Below, in pieces: positions 11,401-23,400 of a DNA stretch of 64,000 nt. Every line of letters begins with the position of its first letter. Position 1 is the stretch's first letter. The DNA is from Cymbomonas tetramitiformis. Lineage: Eukaryota > Chlorophyta > Pyramimonadophyceae > Pyramimonadales > Pyramimonadaceae. The stretch spans positions 95,552-159,551 of the forward strand of contig LGRX02035166.1 of the NCBI GenBank assembly GCA_001247695.2. Reading direction: 5' to 3'. A program made the position numbers and the translations under genes. Below the pieces are notes generated by a model. The model saw nothing but the letters and a program-made list of their open reading frames with translations, was not told the DNA's origin and searched no databases.

Positions 11401-14400
11401 TCGGTCAGGGGGGTGACAGGGGGGCTGGTGAGCACAACTGGCCGCAGCCTCAGCACCCACACGGCAGGCGCTTGGCAAGGCCGCCTTGTGGACGCAGCTC
11501 CCATGATGTTGTGGCTCGCAACACCCCTGAAAACCTCAGAACGCCGGCAGCGATGATCGGCAATCATCAGGTGCCCGCGTTCTGAGGCTCACCTCTGCCC
11601 CTCGAGCCGCTCGAGCCATCTCTCCACCACCAAGCCCACGCTCAGGACGACCCCTCTGCCCTCTAGCTGCCCTAGAACCTGGTCTCAAGAGAGCTTGCCC
11701 ACCCATGACACGCAAGTATTCCCAAGGGCTGTCCCAAAGGGCTGAGAATGATGAAGTGGATTGCCCCCATCTAATATTGCGCTCCCACCAACGATCTGCG
11801 CTTGCAAGCCTCTACCCCCAGCACCAACTCTATGGCACTGAAGCCCTTGCACTGAATGTCCGCGCATGTGTGGCTTATCCTTGGACCGATTCCTTTGGCA
11901 TCACATAACCACAAAGGATCGGCTGCACCATGTAGCGAGCCATATCTCCACCACCAAGCCTACGCGTAGGACCACTCCTCTGCGCCCTGAGCCTCACTAG
12001 ACCACCTGAGCCCCTCTGCGACTGCCTTGCCGGCGCACTGCTGCTGTGTCTCTGAAGCCGGCTCACCTCTGCCACTCGAGCCACCTCTTCACCACCAAGC
12101 CCACGTTCGGGATTCATGGTGTGTGTATGCTTATCCTTGAGACAATGTCTTTGACGACCAGTGTCCTAGCCACGAGACTGCCTCAGAAAAGGTGTCAGTC
12201 CCATTAGATGTGTCGAGAGTGCACACTTCAACGCGGGTGTGTGAAGTGAGTATGTACAATTGCAACAACATACGCCTGGCAGCATGTCAGCATCAGTACG
12301 CGAAGCTTCCTGGATGCTGCTTCCAGCGGAGAGGAACATGGGAGGGGCACAGGAGCAGATGCGGCATCGGACCTGCAAAGGGATGAGGGAACGCCGTGGT
12401 AGGCGTCCATGGCTGCGGGAACATGAGGTGCAGAGGGATGGAGAGCGCTTCTGCGCAGTGCATGTGGCCGTACGTCACCGGGTTGCTGATGATGGCATCC
12501 GCGATGAAAGCAGGCGCTGCCGGGTCCCCCTCCGGGTCGCGCTGGGAGCACGCCGGCCAGCAGCTGTTCAGGATGTCATTCACCATGCGCATCTTCTCCG
12601 GCACCACCGACAGCTCCTCCTGCACCGACCCGCGTCGCCATAAGCCCCACCCACTTGAGGCGGGCGGAATGTACCTCCTGGCCAAGCATGGCTTGCCACG
12701 ATGGTCGGAATGGTCCAAACTAAGAAAGAGGCCAAACTCTCATCCACATACTTAACACATAGCACCCCAGGCTCATACGGCGGAGAAGTCGCGCATACCG
12801 CAGTTTCACATACACCACGCGCATCCACATAATTAACAAATTACTTTTCATATCCTCATCAAAGGACCCAAGTTCGCCGTCAAAACTACTGTTACGCACT
12901 GCATTTGCGCACCACGCGCGCTTGTGGATGCGTTGCGCAATGTTGGATATTATTTTTCTTCATGGCGCTACCTGCACCGGATGTTGCGGCAACGTCACCC
13001 TCTCTCGCAGCACCAGGCCTAAATGAGCGCACAGACTGGAGCCTGGGCCCGGGGAGTGCACCTTCTCGAGCTTAGGCACAAGGCGGCCCTCTGCCTTCAC
13101 CATCCACTCCGACAGCTTCTTCGGATCCCCTGCAAGGTGCGCCACCCATATGGCACTCGTCCGGTCTCTGTCAGGGTCCGGCGCGCCTTGTGTGGTCACC
13201 CAATGCCAGCACTCGGGAGAAACTGTGCCAGGAGATATACAACAACAAAAGTCTCAGCTGACGCTGTGCACCACTCTCACCAGCCCTGCCGCCCCCTCTC
13301 CCCAAATCCCTCGCGCTGTGTACCACTCTCACCAGCCCTGCCGCCCCCTCTCCCCAAATACCTCGCTGTGTGCCACTCTCACCAGCCCTGCCGCCCCTCT
13401 CCCCAAATACCTCGCGCTGTGTACCACTCTCACCAGCCCTGCCGCCCCCCTCCCCAAATACCTCGCGCTGTGCACCACTCTCACCAGCCCTGCCGCCCCT
13501 CTCCCCAAATACCTCGCGCTGTGTGCCACTCTCACCAGCCCTGCCGCCCCCTCTCCCCAAAGCCCTCGCGCTGTGCACCACTCTCACCAGCCCTACCGCC
13601 CCGTCTCCCCAGATTCCTGGCGCCGCGAAAATGGTCACTCAGCCCCGTCAGATACCGGTGCACCATGAGCAGCCCAGCAGGTCATCGCACAGGTCGCGTG
13701 TGCACGCCATACAACGCCCTGCCACACCGCAACCTCACCTAACACGACAAAAGGCGAAGCTGGGCCCCCGCCGCTTGGGTGCCCTGCCGTGAGGCGAGCA
13801 CATAGAAACAGCGGAGGAAGGCTGCGACCTGCCACGTGGCGGCGGCGTTGCGAAGCCATGACACATCAGCAGATAGGGGCGGATACGCTGGGGCCGCACC
13901 CTCCAGAGGGTAGAACTCGATGCCCTCGTTCACAACGTGGGCTCGGTGCATGCGGTGCGTGGCGAGCCGCACGCGGTGCCCATACCTCTGCGCGCTCCCC
14001 GCCACACCACCGCCCACAAGCGCCCGAGCATCCGGTGACAGCTGCAACCCTCAGGCGTAGGCGTGCGCCTCATCACCGATTGAAAGGAAGGTCAGCGCGG
14101 CCCGCACACGACACGATGCCTCGCGCCAGTGTCACCCCGGCGACGCACCTGCATCTCCTTGGCGAGCGCAATGAACGGCAGCACGTCACCTTGGCGACGC
14201 ACCTGCATCTCCTTGGTGAGCGCAATGAACGGCAGCACGTCACCTTGGCGACGCACCTGCATCTCCTTGGCGAGCGCAATGAACGGCAGCACGTCACCGA
14301 AGGTACCCGTCACCAAGATGGCCACGTTCATGACGGGCACGCCAGGGGCTGCCACATCAGCACGCAACAGCTCCGCCGATACCCTTCCGCTCGCCGAGCC

Positions 14401-17400
14401 TGGATCATCCATGCTGGCCTGCTCCGCCTCGATCCTGCGCAGGGGGTGCGGGTGACGGCGGTACTCGGATCCCGTTAACTACCCAGCCTGCCTTGTCACC
14501 CCCCTATGCACTGCTGCAGGACAATACCCGAGCTCACCACCAAGGCAAAGGCACTCCAGCCACTGAGCCGTCCAGAGCCATCCATGAACACGCAGGAACT
14601 GCCTCGGGCAACCCAACTGATGCAGCCCTCGCAAGTGTGTTTCTGGCGCCTGAACTTGAGTGCCCTCTCGGCCGTGGCCGTCTGGAGGAGGTGGTACAGG
14701 ACACCCGCTTTGGGGGAGGGCCCACGGCGCAGTCCCGCGGCTTTTTGGGAGGGCCCACGGCGCAGCCCCGCGGCTTCTGACTGGGTAGAAGGCGAGAGGC
14801 AACATAGGAGCATGGCTCGCGGAGGCGCACCTCTCTTGCTCCTTGCTCTTCGGGTTAGGGGGCGCGTGCACTTGAAGCATGGTGTCTGCCCCCATGTAGT
14901 TGCGCCCGATGACCTCCCATCGAGACTCCGTCACTTCCTCCATCTCTGTGAACTGTACCACCAGCTTCCCCTTGCCCTTGTTCACCTGCCATCGCCGAGG
15001 CAGCCACCCGTGTTCACCCCTTCATCGCCGTCGTCGAAGCGTTGCACAGGGTCAGCAGTGGGGCTGCCGATTCCGAGATGCAGTCAGCAAAAGACCGTAT
15101 AACTTGGAGCATCAGAGCGTGCGCCGTGGTGTGATGGAGGACGGGACTATGCCGGTCTCGCCCGGCGTGATGTGCGAGAGCCAGCCTCTTGAGAGCGCAG
15201 AGAACGCCACGTGGAGGCTCGTTGAAAGGAGTACCCGCCTAGTTTCATCATGTGTCTCCTAGCGCACATGCCCCACAGGCTTGACATGTTTCATCACGTG
15301 TCTTCTAGCGCACATGCCCCACAGGCTTGACATGTTTCATCACGTGTCTCCTAGCGCGCATGCCCCACAGGCTTGACATGTTTCATCATGTGTCTCCTAG
15401 CGCAGATGCCCTACAGGCTTCACATGTTTCATCATGTGTCTCCTAGTGCAGATGCCCTACAGGCTTGACATGTTTCATCATGCGTCTCCTAGTGCAGATG
15501 CCCTACAGGCTTGACATGTTTCATCATGTGTCTCCTAGCGCAGATGCCCCACAGGCTTGACATGTTTCATCATGTGTCTCCTAGCGCACATGCCCTACAG
15601 GCTTCACATGTTTCAATGCGGCAAGAATGCATGCCACAGGGTGGCCGGCAAGCGCGCCTCGAGGAACAGCACGTGCTCCAAAAAGTGGATCTCGAGGAGG
15701 TTGCCGAGCTCATTGCTGTAGCTCATCAGGACGCACTCCACCATCTCAAACTTCTTCGCGCAGTGGATGAGCAGCCCATCGCCCGTGTGCAAATGAAGCG
15801 CTGTGAAATCATCATTATAGACCGACATCGAGATGAACTTCAACGCCTCAAACGGGATTGGCGGTGTCTGTCCCAAACTCCCCCGGCCTCCCCCCCTTCC
15901 ACCCCCGCCCATTCCCCGACACCAGCCATTTATTGAACACGAGCAGGGGCATGCCACCCCCTTCATTAAATGTTGGAAAGACTCTACAAGTACAGCGTCA
16001 GCCGCAGCAACTCGTTCTTCAGCAGCGCCTTGTTGCTAGATTGAGAGAGTAATCTACCAACGGTCGCGCATTCCCATTGGCCCAGAATCCTGGAAGCCGC
16101 CGTGCAGACGGTGGATGCCTTGAATTCGGGCCCAGGTTCAGACCAGCAATGTGCAACCCGTCGTGTGCCAACCCCCCCCCCACCCCACCCCCGGGTGAGA
16201 GGTGGTAGGGTGGAGGGGACCTGATGGATCGGCTTGGACTTATGCAGAACGTGAATGCGGCAGTCAGTGACCACCAACAGCTTCTGATGCGCCTTGCCAT
16301 CGTCGTAGATGAGCTCCACGAAAGCCGCAAACAGAATGGTGGTGTCATCCCCGGAAGCCTGGGCCACGTGCAATGCGTCCGCCTGTCATCTCAGAGTGCC
16401 AAGAAAACATCCACCTCTAGGCGCTGCAGGCCAGCTCAGCGCTTCTCACCGCACGCTCCCGGCACTGTGTGCGCTGCAGGCCAGCTCAGCGCTTCTCACC
16501 GCACGCTCCTGGCACTATGTGCGCTGCAGGCCAGCTCAGCGCTTCTCACCGCACGCTCCTGGCACTGTGAGCGCTGCAGGCCAGCTTAGCGCTTCTCACC
16601 GCACGCTCCTGGCACTGTGTGCGCTGCAGGCCAGCTCAGCGCTTCTCACCGCACGCTCCCGGCACTGTGTGCGCTGCAGGCCAGCTCAGCGCTTCACCGC
16701 ACGCTCCCGGCACTGTGTGCGCTGCAGGCCAGCTCAGCGCTTCTCACCGCGCGCTCCTGGCACTGTGTGCGCTGCAGGCCAGCTCAGCGCTTCTCACCGC
16801 ACGCTCCCGGCACTGTGTGCGCTGCAGGCAAGCTCAGCGCTTCTCACCGCGCGCTCCCGGCACTGTGTGCGCTGCAGGCCGGCTCAGCGCTTCTCACCGC
16901 GCGCTCCCGGCACTGTGTGCGCTGCAGGCCAGCTCAGCGCTTCTCACCGCGCGCTCCCGGCACTGTGTGCGCTGCAAGCCAGCTCAGCGCTTCTCACGCA
17001 CGCTCCCGGCACTGTGTGCGCTGCAGGCCAGCTCAGCGCTTCTCACCGCACGCTCCCGGCACTGTGTGCGCTGCAGGCCAGCTCAGCGCTTCTCACCGCG
17101 CGCTCCCGGCACTGTGTGCGCTGCAGGCCAGCTCAGCGCTTCTCACCGCACGCTCCCGGCACTGTGTGCGCTGCAGGCCAGCTCAGCGCTTCTCACCGCG
17201 CGCTCCCGGCACTGTGTGCGCTGCAGGCCAGCTCAGCGCTTCTCACCGCACGCTCCCGGCACTGTGTGCGCTGCAGGCCAGCTCAGCGCTTCTCACCGCG
17301 CGCTCCCGGCACTGTGTGCGCTGCAGGCCAGCTCAGCGCTTCTCACCGCGCGCTCCTGGCACTGTGTGCGCTGCAAGCCAGCTCAGCGCTTCTCACCGCA

Positions 17401-20400
17401 CGCTCCCGGCACTGTGTGCGCTGCAGGCCAGCTCAGCGCTTCTCACCGCACGCTCCCGGCACTGTGTGCGCTGCAGGCCAGCTCAGCGCTTCTCACTGCA
17501 CGCTCCCGGCACTGTGTGCGCTGCAGGCCAGCTCAGCGCTTCTCACCGCGCGCTCCTGGCACTGTGTGCGCTGCAGGCCAGCTCAGCGCTTCTCACCGCA
17601 CGCTCCCGGCACTGTGTGCGCTGCAGGCAAGCTCAGCGCTTCTCACCGCGCGCTCCCGGCACTGTGTGCGCTGCAGGCCGGCTCAGCGCTTCTCACCGCG
17701 CGCTCCCGGCACTGTGTGCGCTGCAGGCCAGCTCAGCGCTTCTCACCGCGCGCTCCCGGCACTGTGTGCGCTGCAAGCCAGCTCAGCGATTCTCACGGCA
17801 CGCTCCCGGCACTGTGTGCGCTGCAGGCCAGCTCAGCGCTTCTCACCGCACGCTCCCGGCACTGTGTGCGCTGCAGGCCAGCTCAGCGCTTCTCACCGCG
17901 CGCTCCCGGCACTGTGTGCGCTGCAGGCCAGCTCAGCGCTTCTCACCGCACGCTCCCGGCACTGTGTGCGCTGCAGGCCAGCTCAGCGCTTCTCACCGCG
18001 CGCTCCCGGCACTGTGTGCGCTGCAGGCCAGCTCAGCGCTTCTCACCGCACGCTCCCGGCACTGTGTGCGCTGCAGGCCAGCTCAGCGCTTCTCACCGCG
18101 CGCTCCCGGCACTGTGTGCGCTGCAGGCCAGCTCAGCGCTTCTCACCGCGCGCTCCTGGCACTGTGTGCGCTGCAGGCCGGCTCAGCGCTTCTCACCGCA
18201 CGCTCCCGGCACTGTGTGCGCTGCAGGCCAACTCAGCGCTTCTCACCGCGCGCTCCCGGCACTGTGTGCGCTGCAGGCCAGCTCAGCGCTTCTCACCGCA
18301 CGCTCCCGGCACTGTGTGCGCTGCAGGCCAGCTCAGCGCTTCTCACCGCACGCTCCCGGCACTGTGTGCGCTGCAGGCCAGCTCAGCGCTTCTCACCGCA
18401 CGCTCCCGGCACTGTGTGCGCTGCAGGCCAGCTCAGCGCTTCTCACCGCGCGCTCCCGGCACTGTGTGCGCTGCAGGCCAGCTCAGCGCTTCTCACCGCA
18501 CGCTCCCGGCACTGTGTGCGCTGCAGGCCAGCTCAGCGCTTCTCACCGCGCGCTCCCGGCACTGTGTGCGCTGCAGGCCAGCTCAGCGCTTCTCACCGCA
18601 CGCTCCCGGCACTGTGTGCGCTGCAGGCCAGCTCAGCGCTTCTCACCGCGCGCTCCCGGCACTGTGTGCGCTGCAGGCCAGCTCAGCGCTTCTCACCGCA
18701 CGCTCCCGGCACTGTGTGCGCTGCAGGCCAGCTCAGCGCTTCTCACCGCACGCTCCCGGCACTGTGTGCGCTGCAGGCCAGCTCAGCGCTTCTCACTGCA
18801 CGCTCCCGGCACTGTGTGCGCTGCAGGCCAGCTCAGCGCTTCTCACCGCGCGCTCCTGGCACTGTGTGCGCTGCAGGCCAGCTCAGCGCTTCTCACCGCG
18901 CGCTCCCGGCACTGTGTGCGCTGCAGGCCGGCTCAGCGCTTCTCACCGCGCGCTCCCGGCACTGTGTGCGCTGCAGGCCAGCTCAGCGCTTCTCACCGCG
19001 CGCTCCCGGCACTGTGTGCGCTGCAAGCCAGCTCAGCGATTCTCACGGCACGCTCCCGGCACTGTGTGCGCTGCAGGCCAGCTCAGCGCTTCTCACCGCA
19101 CGCTCCCGGCACTGTGTGCGCTGCAGGCCAGCTCAGCGCTTCTCACTGCACGCTCCCGGCACTGTGTGCGCTGCAGGCCAGCTCAGCGCTTCTCACCGCG
19201 CGCTCCTGGCACTGTGTGCGCTGCAGGCCAGCTCAGCGCTTCTCACCGCACGCTCCCGGCACTGTGTGCGCTGCAGGCAAGCTCAGCGCTTCTCACCGCG
19301 CGCTCCCGGCACTGTGTGCGCTGCAGGCCGGCTCAGCGCTTCTCACCGCGCGCTCCCGGCACTGTGTGCGCTGCAGGCCAGCTCAGCGCTTCTCACTGCA
19401 CGCTCCCGGCACTGTGTGCGCTGCAGGCCAGCTCAGCGCTTCTCACCGCGCGCTCCCGGCACTGTGTGCGCTGCAGGCCAGCTCAGCGCTTCTCACCGCA
19501 CGCTCCCGGCACTGTGTGTGCTGCAGGCCAGCTCAGCGCTTCTCACCGCGCGCTCCTGGCACTGTGTGCGCTGCAGGCAAGCTCAGCGCTTCTCACCGCG
19601 CGCTCCCGGCACTGTGTGCGCTGCAGGCCGGCTCAGCGCTTCTCACCGCGCGCTCCCGGCACTGTGTGCGCTGCAGGCCAGCTCAGCGCTTCTCACCGCG
19701 CGCTCCCGGCACTGTGTGCGCTGCAAGCCAGCTCAGCGATTCTCACGGCACGCTCCCGGCACTGTGTGCGCTGCAGGCCAGCTCAGCGCTTCTCACCGCA
19801 CGCTCCCGGCACTGTGTGCGCTGCAGGCCAGCTCAGCGCTTCTCACCGCGCGCTCCCGGCACTGTGTGCGCTGCAGGCCAGCTCAGCGCTTCTCACCGCA
19901 CGCTCCCGGCACTGTGTGCGCTGCAGGCCAGCTCAGCGCTTCTCACCGCGCGCTCCCGGCACTGTGTGCGCTGCAGGCCAGCTCAGCGCTTCTCACCGCA
20001 CGCTCCCGGCACTGTGTGCGCTGCAGGCCAGCTCAGCGCTTCTCACCGCACGCTCCCGGCACTGTGGCAATGCCTGAAAAATCGGACGATCCAAATCCAG
20101 GTGTCTTAAATGTCTGAAATGATCGGACGATCCAAATCCAGGTGTCTTAAATGTCTGAAACGATCAGACGATCCAAATCCAGGCGTCTCCAATGTCTGAA
20201 ATAATCGGACGATCCAAATCCAGGCGTCTCCAATGCCTGAAATAATCGGACGATCCAAATCAAGGTGTCTTAAATGTCTGAAATGATCGGACGATCCAAA
20301 TCCAGGCGTCTTAAATGTCTGAAATGATCAGACGATTCAAATCCAGGCATCTTCAATGCCTGAAATGATCGGATGATCCAAATCCAGGCGTCGCCAATGC

Positions 20401-23400
20401 CCGAAATGATCGAACGTTCCAAATCCAGGCGTCGCCAATGCCCGAAATTATCGAACGATCCAAATCCAGGCGTCGCCAATGCCCGAAATGATCGAACGTT
20501 CCAAATCCAGGCTTCTCCAATGTCTGTGCGCTCCAATTCAGATGGTTGGGGGAAATGTTGTTAACGAGGTCTGAACTAGCGCGGGCATGCTGCACGGCAT
20601 GCAGAATTGCGGCCATGCACTCAGGTGGGTAAGGCAGCAGTGCGGCATGTGACGGCTGCAACTTCCTGCTGAAGATGAGGAAGATGATCGGAGTGAGGGA
20701 ATGGGGAGGCGGCACCCTTAAGATGCTCTGGATGCTCTGGCCCTTAGAGGCGGCAGTGCCTTGAACAACGTCCTTCACCCGCTGACTTTTATACATCGCT
20801 GTCTCTATGTCCAGATATATACCTGTGCAGCCCGTCCCTCCTCAGGCTCATCACCCAATATCCAACACCGCGGCGAGCCCTGCGCAATGAAGCAGGCACT
20901 CTTCACCGAGCCGCGGATTGAAATAACCTGGCATTCGCGACACAAGCCCTACTGCAGCCGCCCCAGCTCGATGGATGACGGCGCCAATGAAACACCTATT
21001 CACGATCTGAGCCCCATTCACGCCATGTGAGGATTTTAGGGTTTCAGGATGTCTAGGGTTTTGGTTTTGTTTTGCCTCCCCCTTTGCAGAAGCTTGTACT
21101 GGTTGTCAGTGAGGAGACAGTGCGCGCATGCATCCGGTGGGCTTACCAAGGGGACGCTGGATCTGGGCTCCTCGCGACTTCACCCCCCGAAACCAGGAGG
21201 GGCTGTCCACCATGCCTGCTCACGCTCATCCCAATCCACCACGGCCGCACCGCGTACAGTCAGAATTAGGCCGCTTGCGCTCAGGTGGCCCCGCCATCGC
21301 GCTCTACTATCGTACATTCATGGTGGAGTCTTGGCGCTGTCAACCGTTTGCAACGGCAGACGTGCATTAGATGGCGGGCTAGGCAGGCAGGTCCGTCTCT
21401 CTCTGGGCGCAAGACCGAAAGTACGTGGTCTCTCCGAGCAAACAAGGCTACCTACGCCATAGTGGACCCTCCAGTCTCCATCGCAATCCCCACATTGAGC
21501 ATAATGTCTGCCTTGAGAAAATAGACATACACTCCACATAAAATACTCTCTCCGCAGTGCTCTCTACCGAAATCGAGCAAGTTAACGACAGCTGGCACGC
21601 TCCCTGCAGGGGACATTCTCCCTGCCTCAGCCCAATCCGCCATGCTTCCCGCACTAGCAAAATCAACCTCGCCACGCTGTGCACACATTCCCACCTGTCC
21701 ACCAGAGTCCGCCTGTCCACCAGAGCACCATCTGCTCATGGCGGCCAGCGCAACAGGTAGTCGAGGCGGTGGCCGGCGCAACGCCTGGTCACCGGCCACG
21801 TGAAACGCGCCTTGACACAGGTATCCCAGCGCAGCGGGTCCACACCTTTATCCGATAGATCGACGCTGCCTAGCCTCACTTGAAGCTCGACGACAGTGGG
21901 GGTGGACTTGACCTCGGCCTCACCCTGGCTCAGCAATCCCCCATCGACCCTCCAGGCACATGAGAACACGGCTCCCGCATGGCCACTCCAAGGGCCAACA
22001 CCCTGTAGCGTTCCATGGGGCTCATCTAGCAATGCGTCTCCCATCGCATCACCGAGGGACTCCCTCACGGCATGTGTGTGAAATTGGGATGAGGGGCGAC
22101 TGGGGACTTCTCGCAACAGGGTGCAAGGTACGCTGGCTTAAGGCTCTAGTGAGAGTGATTGTGCCAAAGCGGTGCTGATAGGAGCGGCAAGCACTGCTCA
22201 CTTTGCCCCACCTGATTTGATTCAGTCTCTGTAGTATCTGTCATCGCGTCATCGCTCCTCATGCTATCTGCTCAAGGCGCCCCCTCAGCGCCATGTCCTC
22301 GCACCTGGATGGGAGCGCCAGGCTCTTGGAAAGCATCCATCTGGTGCACACGTGGCAGCAGCCGAATCGATAGTGCGCACGATGTGGTCAAGCATGGGTG
22401 CCCTTCCCTCCGGCCCAATTAGATGAGCTCGACACACTCGCCTGGCGCACCGCTGGGAGTGACACTTTCTGCAAGGCTCGGAAACGGCAGTGGGCTGGAT
22501 TCCGTTGAACAGCTGCTTTCCAAAAGGCTCGAGGAAGTGACCGCGGACGCATCCTCCGGCACAATCACCGTGATCACTCCGTTGGCACCTGGCCGTCGCG
22601 TTTGAATATGCGCACCCCAGTTTCACCTCATCCCTCGGTCATTGGGCGATCCCCATATGCACGTCCCTGCCCTGATACACCCGTCGGCGCTGCTCCAAAC
22701 ACGAGCCTCCATTCGGGCTTGCCTCGGCGCCTCATGTATCAAAGTGGCCACTTGGGACTTGGGCCTCCATTCGGGCTGCCTCGATGCGTCACTTTGACAG
22801 ATAAGACTGTGGCTGGTCACAAAACGAAAGGCATGGAGGCAAGGTCTTTTATGAGCCCGCCTCCGTGTCCTATGTCTGGCCGTGGGTGGCTGACTGGAAC
22901 AAGGTCTTTTATGAGCCCGCCTCCGTGTCCTATGTCTGGCCGTGGGTGGCTGGCTGGAACAAGGTCTTTTATGAGCCCGCCTCCGTGTCCTATGTCTGGC
23001 CGTGGGTGGCTGACTGGAACAAGGGATTTCCTTGGCTTGCACGCCTCGATGCCTTACGCATAATTCTGAAAAACTGTGACACTGCAACGATCACATCAGA
23101 GCGCCTCTTTGGACGGAATCAATCGGACCTTGAGTCCAGTCCACTTTTGTCGTTGTTCTATGTTGAGCATACTTCAAGGACAGCATCTTCTGCTTCCCGA
23201 GGCACGCGGTGATGACGTGGCTCTGCACTAGGACATCCAGCACTTGACCTGCGCGATGAGCATCCGACCGATAGAACTTCTGCAGTCCTGGTTGCGCCTG
23301 ACGCATCCAGTCGAATGATTTGTGCTTGCGGCGAGGTGGTCACTTTACGTGCGGCGAGACGGGCCTTTGCTTGCCTGATGCGTTGGCATAGGCCATGTTC

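Noticed and set aside
16309..20117. Three overlapping plus-strand ORFs of 1,152-1,266 codons (Ala/Leu/Cys/Arg-rich repeats)
   Set aside because: They are translations of the 50-bp minisatellite in its three frames; the region is an intron of the minus-strand glucosyltransferase gene.
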